Origin: Streptomyces aurantiacus JA 4570 | GTDB lineage: Bacteria > Actinomycetota > Actinomycetes > Streptomycetales > Streptomycetaceae | Length of the DNA stretch: 64,000 nucleotides | NCBI RefSeq assembly: GCF_000414115.1 | Contig: NZ_AOPZ01000316.1 | Location: 47,256-111,255, forward strand | Direction of reading: 5' to 3' | In this document: positions 35,094 to 43,547 of the stretch, piece by piece | How the letters are laid out: each line of letters begins with the position of its first letter | Numbering within the stretch: the first letter of the stretch is position 1 | Notes under the pieces: generated by a model | The model's database searches: none | What the model saw: the letters and a program-made list of their open reading frames with translations, nothing else | Told to the model about the DNA's origin: nothing | Translations under genes and position numbers: made by a program

Positions 35094-35516
35094 TCAGTAG
35101 TCGATCAGGCCCGCGGCGCGGCTCGTTCCTTTGAACTGCAAGAAGAACTTGGTGCCATCAAGCACGTTATCGGCGGCTAGCCCCCAGCGGTCGGCCGCCA
35201 GCCACCGCCAGCCGTTGCAGTTCCAGCCCGCTCCCCTCTTGAAGCAGGTCCTCACCTCGCGGCGGCTGTCCAGCTTGAGGTTGATGTCCTTGCACCTGGG
35301 AGTGGTGGTTGCGTAGGTTCCCCTGGCGGGCCAGAACGCGGGGTCGTTGGGGCCGGTACCCGGCCAACTGGTGAAACGCGGCGCGTTCTGCGTGCAGTCT
35401 CGCGCTGCGCTGATGGGCGTGTCCGAGGCTGCAGCCGGCCCTGCCGTCGCGGCGGTGATGCCGCTTCCGAGCAGCAAGGCAGATGCCGCTAACGATGCGA
35501 TCTTGAGCTTTTGCAA
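35094..35516 (-). CDS. Secreted protein of unknown family with a TTA codon
   Basis: A 140-residue exported protein. The signal peptide (MQKLKIASLAASALLLGSGI, then TAATA) ends near residue 30. The mature part has four cysteines (RDCTQ, RCKDINL, RTCFK, NCNGW) and many Trp and Phe residues, suggesting a small disulphide-bonded binding domain. It starts with TTG 35516, well spaced from AGGGGGAA. Codon 9 is a TTA (plus-strand 35490-35492), so expression should depend on bldA tRNA. I do not recognise the family. Confidence 0.72.
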   Translation of the reverse strand: MQKLKIASLAASALLLGSGITAATAGPAAASDTPISAARDCTQNAPRFTSWPGTGPNDPAFWPARGTYATTTPRCKDINLKLDSRREVRTCFKRGAGWNCNGWRWLAADRWGLAADNVLDGTKFFLQFKGTSRAAGLIDY

Positions 35517-36030
35517 CGTGTTCCCCCTGTCTCATCACGGGTGATGCGGTCAACACAGCAAGCTGCGGACAGAGCCACTCGTATAGTGTCCCGCGGTCGT
35601 ATGGCCCTCCACTCCCAACGCGATAGCGGGTAGACCAGGACGGTATGCGGTGGTGGATCATCCAACGAGCGCTCAGCCGAGGCTGTGACCAGAATCTTCC
35701 CCGGCCGTGGTGGGCGTGGGGATAGCACTGCGCGCCAGCTGCTTAGCCCTGGGCGCCAGGATGTGCTCGTGCAGATACCTCCTGCATCCTGGACGGTGTT
35801 CGCATCACCGGATGGCGCTGGCCCCAGCCGACAATGGAGCCGACTGGCCCGGGCACGACATCTCCTACGCCCATCACCCGGGGCTGGTCTTCGCCGACCC
35901 ATCAGCACACCTCCGCAACGACGCGCCACGCGCGGAGTCGCCCTGCAAGACAGCATGATCAAGGGATCGAGGACGGGTTCTGAATCGCGAGCCGGAGGCG
36001 GTCACCTCTTCACGGCCGCCCGGCCACCGG
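35517..36030. other. Gap with no supported gene
   Basis: This stretch of about 510 bases between the secreted-protein gene and the DhaK-DhaL gene has open frames on both strands. None has a family resemblance, a good ribosome site or consistent third-position GC. I see nothing I can support in it. Confidence 0.5.
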
Positions 36031-37740
36031 TCAGTGCGCCGTGATGTATCCAGGGGCCGGCAGGCGGGTGGCCGTGGACGGCTCGTACACATCGGCCAGC
36101 GCGGTGTAGAGGAGGGCAACCGCCAGCGCACCGGGATCGGGAACGCCCAGGGCGTGATCGCCGACGTAGCTCGCCCGGCCGCGCCGGGCCCGCAGCGACG
36201 CGGTGGCCAGAGCGCCCCGGACGGCTGCTTCCGCGGCGCAGGTGAAGGGAGCCTCGGCGGCTTCCGGGGGCGGGGAGGCGAGCGTGTCGGCGGTGGCGGC
36301 GAGGGCGTCGACGAGGGTGCAGTCGCCGGGGGCCGCGCCGCCGACCCGTTGAATCGCGGCGAGCGCCGCACCGGTGGCATCGGCCAGCGCGGTCAGGGAC
36401 GGCGGCTGGCCGTCGGCCGGCGAGACCGCGGCCAAGTGCTGGAAGAGCAGCCCGAACAGCGGGCCGCTGGTGCCGCCCACTTCGTTGAGGAAGACGTCGG
36501 CCAGTGCGGCGGTCCCCTCGACGCCGGTCTCGTCCGCGCGGCGACCGGCGCGTCGCACGCCGCCGGCGAGGTTGTCGCCGAAGTCGCCGTCACCGACGAG
36601 CTGGTCCAGCTTGGTGAGGTTGTCGCGGACCTGGGTGACGATCAGCGCGTAGCGGTCGAGCACCGCACGGCTGCCCTGTCGGTCATCGGCGAGGGGCGGG
36701 GTGGCCACCGGCGCCGGAGAGGGCGCGCCGGAGTCCACGGCGATGACGTGCTTCGGGAAACTGAGCGGGGTGTCGGTGGGTGCGGCCCACAGGTCCGTCC
36801 AGCCTTCCTCGAGCCGCGTCAGGGTGAGCGAGAAGCCGGCCATGTCCAGGGCGGAGGTGTAGGTGCCGGGGACGACGAGGGCGGTCCGGACGCCGCGCTC
36901 GCCGAGTGCGTCCACCAGCAGAGCGCTGATGGAGTGGAGTTCCAGGCTGGTGGTGGCACCCAGGCCGTTGACGAGGGCGAGCACCTCGTCGGGGCCGGGA
37001 GGAAGCGCGGCGAGGAGTTCGTCCGTCATCTGTCGTACGAGTGTGCCGACCGGCGGGCGGACCATGGTGCGGATGCCGCGTTCGCCGTGGATGCCGACGC
37101 CGTAGTCGAGGATTCCGGCGGGCAGGTCGAAGGCGGGTTCCCCGGTGGTCGGCGACGTCTGCGCGCGGGCGGCGACCGCGAGGCTGCGTGACCGGGACAC
37201 GATCCGGGAGCCGAGAGCGGCGAGTTCCTCCAGTGTCGCGCCGCGGTCCGCGGCGGCGCCGAGCAGCTTCTCCACCACCACGGTGGCCGCGGTGCCGCGG
37301 CGGCCGGTCGCACTGTCCGCGATGTCGGTGGCGAGGTCGTCGTCGACCAGGACCGTCGCCACGGGGATGCCGTCGTGGCGCAGGCGTTCCACCGCGATCT
37401 GGAAGTTGATGACGTCGCCGGTGTAGTTCTTCACGATGAGCAGGACACCGTCCCGCTTGGCGGTCGCCAGGCTCGCCTCGTAGATCTGCCGGTTGTGCGG
37501 GGAGGCGAAGACCTGTCCCGGACACACCGCGTCGAGGCCGCCACGGCCGAGCAGGCCGGTGTGGAGCGGCTCGTGACCGGACCCGCCGCCCGACACGAGA
37601 GCCACACGCCGGCCGGGGTGGGGCGAGCGCGCGGTGAGGTAGAGCGGGGCGTCGTGCACCGCGATCGCTTCCGGGTGGGTCACGGCGAGGCCCCGGGCCG
37701 CGGTCAGCACCGGGTCCGTCTCGGGCAGGAAGTAGGTCAT
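36031..37740 (-). CDS. Dihydroxyacetone kinase, DhaK-DhaL fusion
   Basis: A 569-residue ATP-type dihydroxyacetone kinase. The DhaK part (residues about 1-330) has SGGGSGHEPLHTG for substrate binding and the covalent His in YGVGIHGERGIRT (about 217). The DhaL part (from about 370) has the Mg-ATP loop VGDGDFGDNLAGG, close to the usual GDGDHG/GDGDTG, and GGTSGPLFG. It phosphorylates dihydroxyacetone or a related short ketose or aldose. No dhaM or glycerol dehydrogenase is nearby. The gene is divergent from an MmyB-type XRE regulator across a region with a GGAACC palindrome, so it is probably controlled by that regulator. Confidence 0.9.
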   Translation of the reverse strand: MTYFLPETDPVLTAARGLAVTHPEAIAVHDAPLYLTARSPHPGRRVALVSGGGSGHEPLHTGLLGRGGLDAVCPGQVFASPHNRQIYEASLATAKRDGVLLIVKNYTGDVINFQIAVERLRHDGIPVATVLVDDDLATDIADSATGRRGTAATVVVEKLLGAAADRGATLEELAALGSRIVSRSRSLAVAARAQTSPTTGEPAFDLPAGILDYGVGIHGERGIRTMVRPPVGTLVRQMTDELLAALPPGPDEVLALVNGLGATTSLELHSISALLVDALGERGVRTALVVPGTYTSALDMAGFSLTLTRLEEGWTDLWAAPTDTPLSFPKHVIAVDSGAPSPAPVATPPLADDRQGSRAVLDRYALIVTQVRDNLTKLDQLVGDGDFGDNLAGGVRRAGRRADETGVEGTAALADVFLNEVGGTSGPLFGLLFQHLAAVSPADGQPPSLTALADATGAALAAIQRVGGAAPGDCTLVDALAATADTLASPPPEAAEAPFTCAAEAAVRGALATASLRARRGRASYVGDHALGVPDPGALAVALLYTALADVYEPSTATRLPAPGYITAH

Positions 37741-37858
37741 CGAAAAGAACCTCCAAGGGCGTGCGGGCAGGGCGCATGCGGAACACATGGGCGACGTGGT
37801 GGCCGCCCGGCCCGGCGCCGCTGCGGCCCACACCATGACCGCCGACGACGGGCCACCA

Positions 37859-37894
37859 CCGGAACCGTGTGGTTCCGGTACTGTGAGGTTCCGG
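37859..37894 (+). promoter_or_regulatory. GGTTCCGG operator repeats
   Basis: CCGGAACC-GTGT-GGTTCCGG (37859-37878) is a perfect 8-4-8 palindrome, followed by a third GGTTCCGG at 37887-37894. It lies between the divergent kinase and XRE genes and is a likely binding site for the XRE protein. Confidence 0.6.
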
Positions 37895-37949
37895 TTCTGG
37901 TGCGCCGACGTACTGTCCCCACCTGTGGGAATTCGACCGCTCTGACCAG

Positions 37950-38000
37950 CCCACTCGCCCTGGCCGCGCCCGGGCCCCACTCGCCCTGGCCGCGCCCGGG
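37950..38000 (+). repeat. 25-bp tandem duplication before the XRE gene
   Basis: CCCACTCGCCCTGGCCGCGC and the next five bases (CCGGG) occur at 37950-37974 and again, identically, at 37976-38000, a 26-base period. It sits 31 bases before the XRE ATG and may alter the promoter or leader length. Confidence 0.8.
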
Positions 38001-38031
38001 CGCACCGCTGAATTTACTGGAGCTTTGCCTT

Positions 38032-38820
38032 ATGGATGCCCGCCGTCAGGACCTCGGACGGATGCTTCGCGCCTGGCGCGCGGCGCGGCCGTTGGAGGCG
38101 GTTCCGACCCTGGTGCCGGGGCGTGGCCGACGCGCTCGCCTCACCCAGCTCGACATGGCCCTGCTCCTCGGCGTCACCGAGCGCTGGTACCGCGCGCTGG
38201 AGAGCGGCGAGGACCGGCCCTACAGCCGGGAGTTCATCGCTGGTGTCGTGCGCATCCTGGGACTCGGTCCCGCCCAGGCGGCCGCGCTCTACCGGGGCAC
38301 CGGCCACACCGAGCCGCAGGCGGGGCACGTGGACCCCGCACCCGAACTGCTCGAGCTGGTGCGTCGGCAGCGCTGCATCAGCTTTCTGTGCGATGAGGCA
38401 TGGGATGTCATCCACGCGAACGACATCGCCGCTCGCCACTGCCCCTGGCTCGTGCGCCCGCAGGCCAACGTCATGCTCTGGGCGTTCTCCGAGGACGCCC
38501 GCTACCAACTGCGCGCATGGCAGAGCAGTTGGGCCGAGCCGCTGCTGGGACAGTTGCGGCTCTCCTGGCAGCACGGCGGAGAGAACACTCGCCTCGACGA
38601 GGTCGTGCACGCCATCCGCCGGGCACCGGAGGTGGAACGGCTCTGGCAATCCCACGCGCCCGCGGGCCGCTTCCCGCTCGGCTCGGCACGACCGATGTAC
38701 CTGCCGACGGTCTCACCGCGTCCGACGGAGGTTCGTGTCGCCGCCTGCGTACCCTGCGACGCTCCGACCCTGCGCTGGATCATGCTCACGCCCGCCGACA
38801 GCGCCATCATCTTCCCGTGA
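38032..38820 (+). CDS. XRE-family regulator with MmyB-type ligand domain
   Basis: A 262-residue regulator. The N-terminal helix-turn-helix (residues about 1-80) has RLTQLDMALLLGVTERWYRA, and the C-terminal half is the MmyB-like domain (ISFLCDEAWDVIHANDIAAR, then LLWAF-like and RTWLTP-like segments). MmyB-type regulators usually sit next to a metabolic gene they control and bind a fatty acid or other ligand. Here the partner is the divergent DhaK-DhaL kinase. ATG 38032 is the start. Its stop lies 32 bases before the right-hand inverted repeat. Confidence 0.88.
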   Translation: MDARRQDLGRMLRAWRAARPLEAVPTLVPGRGRRARLTQLDMALLLGVTERWYRALESGEDRPYSREFIAGVVRILGLGPAQAAALYRGTGHTEPQAGHVDPAPELLELVRRQRCISFLCDEAWDVIHANDIAARHCPWLVRPQANVMLWAFSEDARYQLRAWQSSWAEPLLGQLRLSWQHGGENTRLDEVVHAIRRAPEVERLWQSHAPAGRFPLGSARPMYLPTVSPRPTEVRVAACVPCDAPTLRWIMLTPADSAIIFP

Positions 38821-38851
38821 ACGGCATGTCGTTCGGCGACGTGCGGCAAGC

Positions 38852-38898
38852 GTGCGTGCCGGGCGTCGCTCCGCAGGCGGGGGTTCAAAGACAGGCTC
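38852..38898 (-). repeat. Inverted repeat, right copy (partner at 32197-32242)
   Basis: The reverse complement begins GAGCCTGTCTTTGAACCCCC and ends GACGCCCGGCACGCAC, matching the left copy. It directly touches the stop codon of the truncated GNAT gene (38899). This junction suggests insertion or recombination at the end of that gene. Confidence 0.8.
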
Positions 38899-39117
38899 TT
38901 ATGCCTGTTGGTCCCGCCACTCACGGTGGAGGATCGTGTGGACGATGGAGTCTCGCCACCGGCCGCCCTTTTTGATGTGCTCGCGGATCGTGTAGTCCTC
39001 GATCATTCCTGCCTGGGCCATCGTCTTGGCGGAGGCGGAGTTGAGGGGAGAGCGGGCACCCCGGACGCGGTGAAGGTTGAGCTCTTCGAAGCCGAGGCCG
39101 AGCAGTAGCTGGACACA
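38899..39117 (-). pseudogene. Truncated GNAT acetyltransferase
   Basis: Only about 72 C-terminal residues remain: LGFEELNLHRV, NSASAKTMAQAGMIEDYTIR and GGRWRDSIVHTILHREW. This is the acetyl-CoA-binding half of a RimJ/RimL-like GNAT enzyme. The N-terminal two-thirds is missing; upstream sequence on this strand is unrelated. The gene ends exactly where the inverted repeat starts. The next 300 bases (39118-39412) show no gene. Confidence 0.7.
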
Positions 39118-39412
39118 ACGATGCCGTTGTTGCGGTGGCTGGGTGGGAGATCGAGCACGGGACGTATGGCCTCTGCTGCGCCGTCCCGGCGAACAGCCCA
39201 ACTGGTCTGCCTTCCCTGCGCTGACCAGCCCATCCACCCGGGCCGGGACGTGGCTGCCTCTGCGCCTTCCTCCGGGAGCACGCCCCACCCCTGGTGCGGG
39301 GCAGGCCCTCCATGGGGCCACCACCGCTTCGGCGGGGAGGACACTTCCCGGCCTGCGGCTTAGCGGACGCTTTGCTGGTTCTTTGCCGAGTTGCCTGGAG
39401 GACAGAGGCCGG

Positions 39413-39643
39413 TCATGGGCCAACCGTACAAGTCGTTGGCGGGGGCGTTGTCAGTGCTGTCTGGTTGGATCGAAGGTGTCGGGGCGCCGCAGGAACCGGC
39501 GACGAACGGGCTCGCAGGATGCGGTCGGCGTGCGCGTAGATCCGCTCGAGTTCGGCAGGGGAGAGGATGAGCGCTACCTCGCTCGTGCCGCCGTCCTCGA
39601 AGTGGACCAAGAGCTCCGCATCGGCGGCGAGGTCGCCGAGCAT
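39413..39643 (-). CDS. Small hypothetical protein
   Basis: A 76-residue ORF whose first 50 residues look protein-like: DLAADAELLVHFEDGGTSEV, then ALILSPAELERIYAHADRIL. The last 25 residues are low-complexity and may be read into non-coding sequence. No family is recognised. It is divergent from the amidase gene at 39751. The ribosome site before ATG 39643 is weak. Confidence 0.35.
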   Translation of the reverse strand: MLGDLAADAELLVHFEDGGTSEVALILSPAELERIYAHADRILRARSSPVPAAPRHLRSNQTALTTPPPTTCTVGP

Positions 39644-39750
39644 TCCGAGGGATACCGACTGTGCCCTTTGCGTTCAACCCGGCTTGAGCTGAAAGGGTCG
39701 CCCTCCACCCGCCGCCGGCCAAAGAGCGGCGGCGTATGGGGAGGTGGGCC

Positions 39751-41439
39751 ATGGGCGGAGCGTCGACTCTGACCGAGACTGCGCGGGCGTTGCGGGAGGG
39801 CAGGGTGACCAGCGTCGGGCTCACCGAGGCGGCCCTTGCCGAGGCCGAGCGCTCGGACGGCTCGCTGGGTGTGTATCTGACGCGTTTCGACGAGCGGGCG
39901 CGGGCCGCGGCCGCCCGCGCGGACGAGGAGTTGGCGCGCGGGATCGACCGGGGGCCGCTGCACGGGATTCCCTTCGGTGTGAAGGACACCATCGCGGCGG
40001 CCGAAGGGCCGACCACCGCGCAGAGCCTGGTCCATGACCGCCGCTGGTGGGCAGGGCGGGACGCCCCGGTCGTGGCCCGGCTGCGTGCGGCGGGCGCGGT
40101 GCTCACCGGGAAGACGACGGCGATGGAGTTCGGCTGCGGACTGCCGCAGGAGGACAAGCCGTTCCCGTTCCCGCGCAACCCCTGGCGGACCGAGTCCTGG
40201 GCCGGGGGCTCCAGTTCGGGCTCGGCGAGCGGCATCGCGGCGGGCATGTTCGCGGCCGCCCTCGGCAGCGACACCGGGGGAAGCATCCGCATGCCCGCCG
40301 CGTTCTGCGGCGTCACCGGGTTGATGCCGACGTTCGGGCGGGTGCCCGCGGCCGGCTGCGTACCGCTCGGCCACAGCCTTGACCGCGTCGGCCCGCTCGC
40401 CCGCAGCGCGAGGGACTGTTCGGCGGTGCTGAACGTGATCGCTGCCCCGCCGGGCGGCGTCCGTGCCGCGTCCGGCTGCCTTGAAGTCCCGTTCACCGAG
40501 CCCCCGTTCGGCGGCGACCTGGCCGGGATGCGGGTCGGCGTCGTCCGGGAGCACCACTTCCCCGAGGGCGGCGATCCGGCGCTGCCCGGGGCGTTCGACG
40601 AAGCCGTATCGGTGTTCACCGGCCTCGGCGCCGACGCGGTGGAGGTACGGCTGCCGTACTGGAAGGAGCTGATCACCACGGCATTCGTGACCGCGGCCTG
40701 CGAGGGCCTCGCCCACCACCGCACCGACCTGTCCCGCCGCTGGGACGACTACTGCGTGGCCTCGCGCGGCCTCCTCGCGACGGGCGCGCTCATGTCGGGC
40801 GCGGACTACGTCCAGGCGCAGCGTGTGCGCACGGTGGCGCAGCGGGCCGTGGACGTCCTGTTCGCCGACGTGGACGTGGTCGTCTGCCCGACCGCGTCGA
40901 TCGGGGCTCCACCGTTCGGCGCCCTCGCCGACGCGGCGGGTCACCAGGACCACGCGGGCGTCTTCGGCAAGATCCATACGCCGTACTGGAATCCGCTGGC
41001 CAACCCCGTGCTGGCGGTGCCGATGGGCGTCACCGCGGCCGCGCTGCCGTTGTCGTTGCAGATCGCGGGCCCGGTGGCGGGCGAGGCGACGATCCTGCGT
41101 GTCGGCGACGCCTTCCAGCGGTACACCGACTGGCACCTGCGCACACCCGTTCCGGTCACGTACGCGGCTGACGCGACGGGCGCGGACCGTACCTCTGTGG
41201 CCCCGATCCGCCCCGACGAGACCACCGCACACCACGACGTCGGCGTCAGGGTGCGCACCTTGCTGTCCGCCGCGCGACTACCCGCGGACGAGGGACAGAT
41301 CGCCGGGCTCGTCTCCGCGTACGCGGCGCAGCGCCCGGCCGTGGACGCGCTCCACGAGATGCCCGAGGCGCGCTGCGCCGCCCCTGTGCTGCACCCGGAC
41401 GTCCTCGTACCGCCGCACGACCACGGGGAGTTGGGCTGA
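39751..41439 (+). CDS. Amidase-signature family enzyme
   Basis: A 562-residue amidase. The Ser-cisSer-Lys centre is visible: Lys in GIPFGVKDT (about residue 76), the glycine/serine loop AGGSSSGSASG (about 151) and GSDTGGSIRMPA (about 173). The C-terminal 100 residues form an extra domain beyond the usual 450-500 residues, as in allophanate-hydrolase-like members. It hydrolyses an amide or carbamate; the substrate is unknown. GGGAGG lies before ATG 39751. It is convergent with a TetR gene 18 bases after its stop. Confidence 0.87.
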   Translation: MGGASTLTETARALREGRVTSVGLTEAALAEAERSDGSLGVYLTRFDERARAAAARADEELARGIDRGPLHGIPFGVKDTIAAAEGPTTAQSLVHDRRWWAGRDAPVVARLRAAGAVLTGKTTAMEFGCGLPQEDKPFPFPRNPWRTESWAGGSSSGSASGIAAGMFAAALGSDTGGSIRMPAAFCGVTGLMPTFGRVPAAGCVPLGHSLDRVGPLARSARDCSAVLNVIAAPPGGVRAASGCLEVPFTEPPFGGDLAGMRVGVVREHHFPEGGDPALPGAFDEAVSVFTGLGADAVEVRLPYWKELITTAFVTAACEGLAHHRTDLSRRWDDYCVASRGLLATGALMSGADYVQAQRVRTVAQRAVDVLFADVDVVVCPTASIGAPPFGALADAAGHQDHAGVFGKIHTPYWNPLANPVLAVPMGVTAAALPLSLQIAGPVAGEATILRVGDAFQRYTDWHLRTPVPVTYAADATGADRTSVAPIRPDETTAHHDVGVRVRTLLSAARLPADEGQIAGLVSAYAAQRPAVDALHEMPEARCAAPVLHPDVLVPPHDHGELG

Positions 41440-41457
41440 GCGCGGAGCCGAGGCCGA

Positions 41458-42027
41458 TCACCGGCCAGCGTCGCCGGGCGGGCGGCTCAGGATGACACCG
41501 GCGTGGGCGATGACCTCGGCGCGCGTGCGCCCGGGGTGGTCGGCGGCGAGGAAGTGGCTGCCGATGGCCGCGCAGATGGCCAGCAGACTGCGGGCCTCGA
41601 CCTCGTCGGGATCGGAACAGAACGTGCTGATCGCGTCGCGCAGCAGCTGCATGCGGCGGTTGTCCACGCGGCGCAGGCGTTCGGCGACAGCCTGGTCGCG
41701 GCGGGCCCAGTCGCGGACGGCCAGGTCGATGGGGATCAAGTGGTCGAGGGAGAAGGTGAATTGCCGGGCCAACTCGTCGAGGTCCCGCGGGTCGGTTCCC
41801 TCCTGCTCGATCCGCTCGAGGACGTCGTCGATGCTCTCGCGCTCCCAGGCGTCCAGCATCTCGGTGAGCAGCGCGCCGCGGTCGGCGAAGTATCCGTAGA
41901 ACCCCCCCTTGGTCACGCCGAGCGCCTTGGCCAGGGCCTCGACCCGCACCGCCTCCACACCACCCTCGGCCAGCGCCCGCAGCCCTGCCTCGACCCACTT
42001 CTCACGCGGTGTACGCAACGCACCCAT
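41458..42027 (-). CDS. TetR-family repressor
   Basis: A 189-residue TetR regulator. The DNA-binding domain is residues 7-52 with KALGVTKGGFYGYFADRGAL as recognition helix region. The ligand domain follows and has no identifiable ligand signature. It is divergent from the DUF2867/DUF6463 pair, and the gap between them holds two near-identical palindromes (42058-42108). This makes it the probable repressor of that pair and of itself. Confidence 0.92.
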   Translation of the reverse strand: MGALRTPREKWVEAGLRALAEGGVEAVRVEALAKALGVTKGGFYGYFADRGALLTEMLDAWERESIDDVLERIEQEGTDPRDLDELARQFTFSLDHLIPIDLAVRDWARRDQAVAERLRRVDNRRMQLLRDAISTFCSDPDEVEARSLLAICAAIGSHFLAADHPGRTRAEVIAHAGVILSRPPGDAGR

Positions 42028-42057
42028 GGGGTGACCGACCTCACTCTCACGCCCAGC

Positions 42058-42108
42058 TATACGGAGGCGTATAACCGGTCTACATTGAACTTGTACGGAA
42101 GCGTATAA
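42058..42108 (+). promoter_or_regulatory. Pair of TetR operators
   Basis: TATACGGAGGCGTATA (42058-42073) and TTGTACGGAAGCGTATAA (42091-42108) share the half-sites TATACG/CGTATA. They lie in the 107-base gap between the TetR gene and DUF2867, 27 bases before the downstream ATG, and overlap the likely promoters. Strong candidates for TetR binding. Confidence 0.75.
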
Positions 42109-42134
42109 CACCAGGAGAGGAGGGGACGGCTGCT

Positions 42135-42734
42135 ATGTCGACGAGGCTCCCCGACACCGAGCACACCACCCGCCCGTGGCGGATCCACGAGATCGCGCCC
42201 GACTTCCGGATCGAGGACGTGTGGGCCTACCGCACACCGGGTGCCGGTCCGGACGACTTCCCCGCCATGCTGGACGCGCTGCGCGCCTTCGGCGGGCTCG
42301 ACGAGAACCCGCCGGTGGTCCGGTTCCTGTTCGCCGTCCGCTGGAAGCTCGGCGCCCTGCTCGGCTGGGACAAGCCCGCGGAGGGCCTTGTGGGGCGGGT
42401 CGAGACGCTGTGCGACCGGCTGCCCCGCGACCTGCGCCAGGAGGCGGCGGGGGAAGCGGTGCCGAACACTCCGTTCACCATGGTGTACGAGCTCCATGAC
42501 GAGTGCGCCATCGAGCTCGCCAACAAGACCGCCCACGACATCTGCCACCTGGGCTGGGTACCGACCGACGACGGCGAGTACGAACTGCGGATGGCGGCCC
42601 TGGTCAAGCCCAACGGCCTGTTCGGGCGGCTGTACATGGCAGCGATCAAGCCGCTTCGGTACCTGATCGTCTACCCGGCGTTGACCCGCAAATGGGAACG
42701 CGCGTGGCGCGACAGGAACGGAGCAGTCGGATGA
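42135..42734 (+). CDS. DUF2867-like protein
   Basis: A 199-residue soluble protein resembling DUF2867: WRIHEIAPDFRIEDVWAYRT at the start and LYMAAIKPLRYLIVYPALTR near the C-terminus, with a beta-sheet core similar to START-like lipid-binding folds. It precedes a four-helix membrane protein whose ATG overlaps its stop (ATGA), so the two are made together and probably act together. TetR control is indicated by the upstream palindromes. Function unknown. Confidence 0.78.
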   Translation: MSTRLPDTEHTTRPWRIHEIAPDFRIEDVWAYRTPGAGPDDFPAMLDALRAFGGLDENPPVVRFLFAVRWKLGALLGWDKPAEGLVGRVETLCDRLPRDLRQEAAGEAVPNTPFTMVYELHDECAIELANKTAHDICHLGWVPTDDGEYELRMAALVKPNGLFGRLYMAAIKPLRYLIVYPALTRKWERAWRDRNGAVG

Positions 42735-43129
42735 TCAAGTGGGCGGGCCGGCTCATCGTGCTGTTCGGCGCCGTGCACACGCTCCTGGCCCTGACGGCGG
42801 AAGGCGCCGCACGGCATGCCGGGGCGTGGTTCGGCGGGGAGTTGTGGGGAGACGACCTCGGCGCGATGAGCCGCGCCAGCAGCGCGTACTGGCTGAGTCT
42901 CGCGAGCTTCGGCGTGCCGCTGGTCGTGGTCGGCCTCATGGTGCTCTGGCTGGATCGCCGAGGCATCGTGCCGCCGCCGTTCATCGCGTGGACGCTGGGG
43001 GTCTGGACCGTGGTCGGAGCCGTGATCCTCCTGCCGACGCCCTGGCCGATCCTCCTGCTCGCGAACGTCCTGCTGCTGGTGGGGGCCCGCCGCGCCACCC
43101 ACCGCGACGCCTCCGCGCCCACCGCCTAG
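42731..43129 (+). CDS. DUF6463 family membrane protein
   Basis: A 132-residue protein with four hydrophobic helices: IKWAGRLIVLFGAVHTLLAL, then WLSLASFGVPLVVVGLMVLW and two more. DUF6463 proteins are small actinobacterial membrane proteins of unknown role. The ATG overlaps the DUF2867 stop, and the pair is presumably controlled by the divergent TetR. Its stop shares bases with the stop of the convergent MerR gene (CTAG). Confidence 0.82.
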   Translation: MIKWAGRLIVLFGAVHTLLALTAEGAARHAGAWFGGELWGDDLGAMSRASSAYWLSLASFGVPLVVVGLMVLWLDRRGIVPPPFIAWTLGVWTVVGAVILLPTPWPILLLANVLLLVGARRATHRDASAPTA

Positions 43130-43527
43130 CCGCTCCGCGGCACAGGGACCGTCGCCCGGAAATCCGGGCACCGCTCCAAGTCGTCGCCGTGGGCGCAGGA
43201 GAGGAGGTGGCCGAGATAGGAGCGCGCTGCGTCGAGCCGGGCGATGCGGGCCTCCAGCGCCCCGATGCGGCCGTGCACGGTGGCCTGCCAGTCGGTGCCG
43301 GGGGAATCGTCGCGGTGGAGCAGGGAACGTATCTCTTCGACGGACATCAGACCGGTCTCCCGCCACAGCTTGATCAGCGCCACACGGTAGACCTGTTCGG
43401 AGTCGAAGTACCGCCGTCCGGAACGCCGATGCGGCTCCACGAGCCCGCGCCGCTCCCAGTAGTGCAAGGTCGAAAGGGGCAGCCCGAACTGGTCCGCGAC
43501 CTCCCGTATCGGTGTCAGCTCGTCCAT
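43126..43527 (-). CDS. MerR-family regulator
   Basis: A 133-residue MerR regulator. The winged helix is at residues 1-70 (IREVADQFGLPLSTLHYWER and RRSGRRYFDSEQVYRVALIK). The C-terminal coiled coil has one cysteine-containing segment (SCAHGDDLERCP) near the end, which could bind a metal or redox signal. It is convergent with DUF6463 and lies 21 bases upstream of the end of the carboxylesterase gene. Target unknown. Confidence 0.9.
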   Translation of the reverse strand: MDELTPIREVADQFGLPLSTLHYWERRGLVEPHRRSGRRYFDSEQVYRVALIKLWRETGLMSVEEIRSLLHRDDSPGTDWQATVHGRIGALEARIARLDAARSYLGHLLSCAHGDDLERCPDFRATVPVPRSG

Positions 43528-43547
43528 CACCCCATGAGACCAGGCTC

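Noticed and set aside
35489..35962. Minus-strand ORF in the gap before DhaK-DhaL
   Set aside because: No family resemblance, poor ribosome site and no consistent codon bias.
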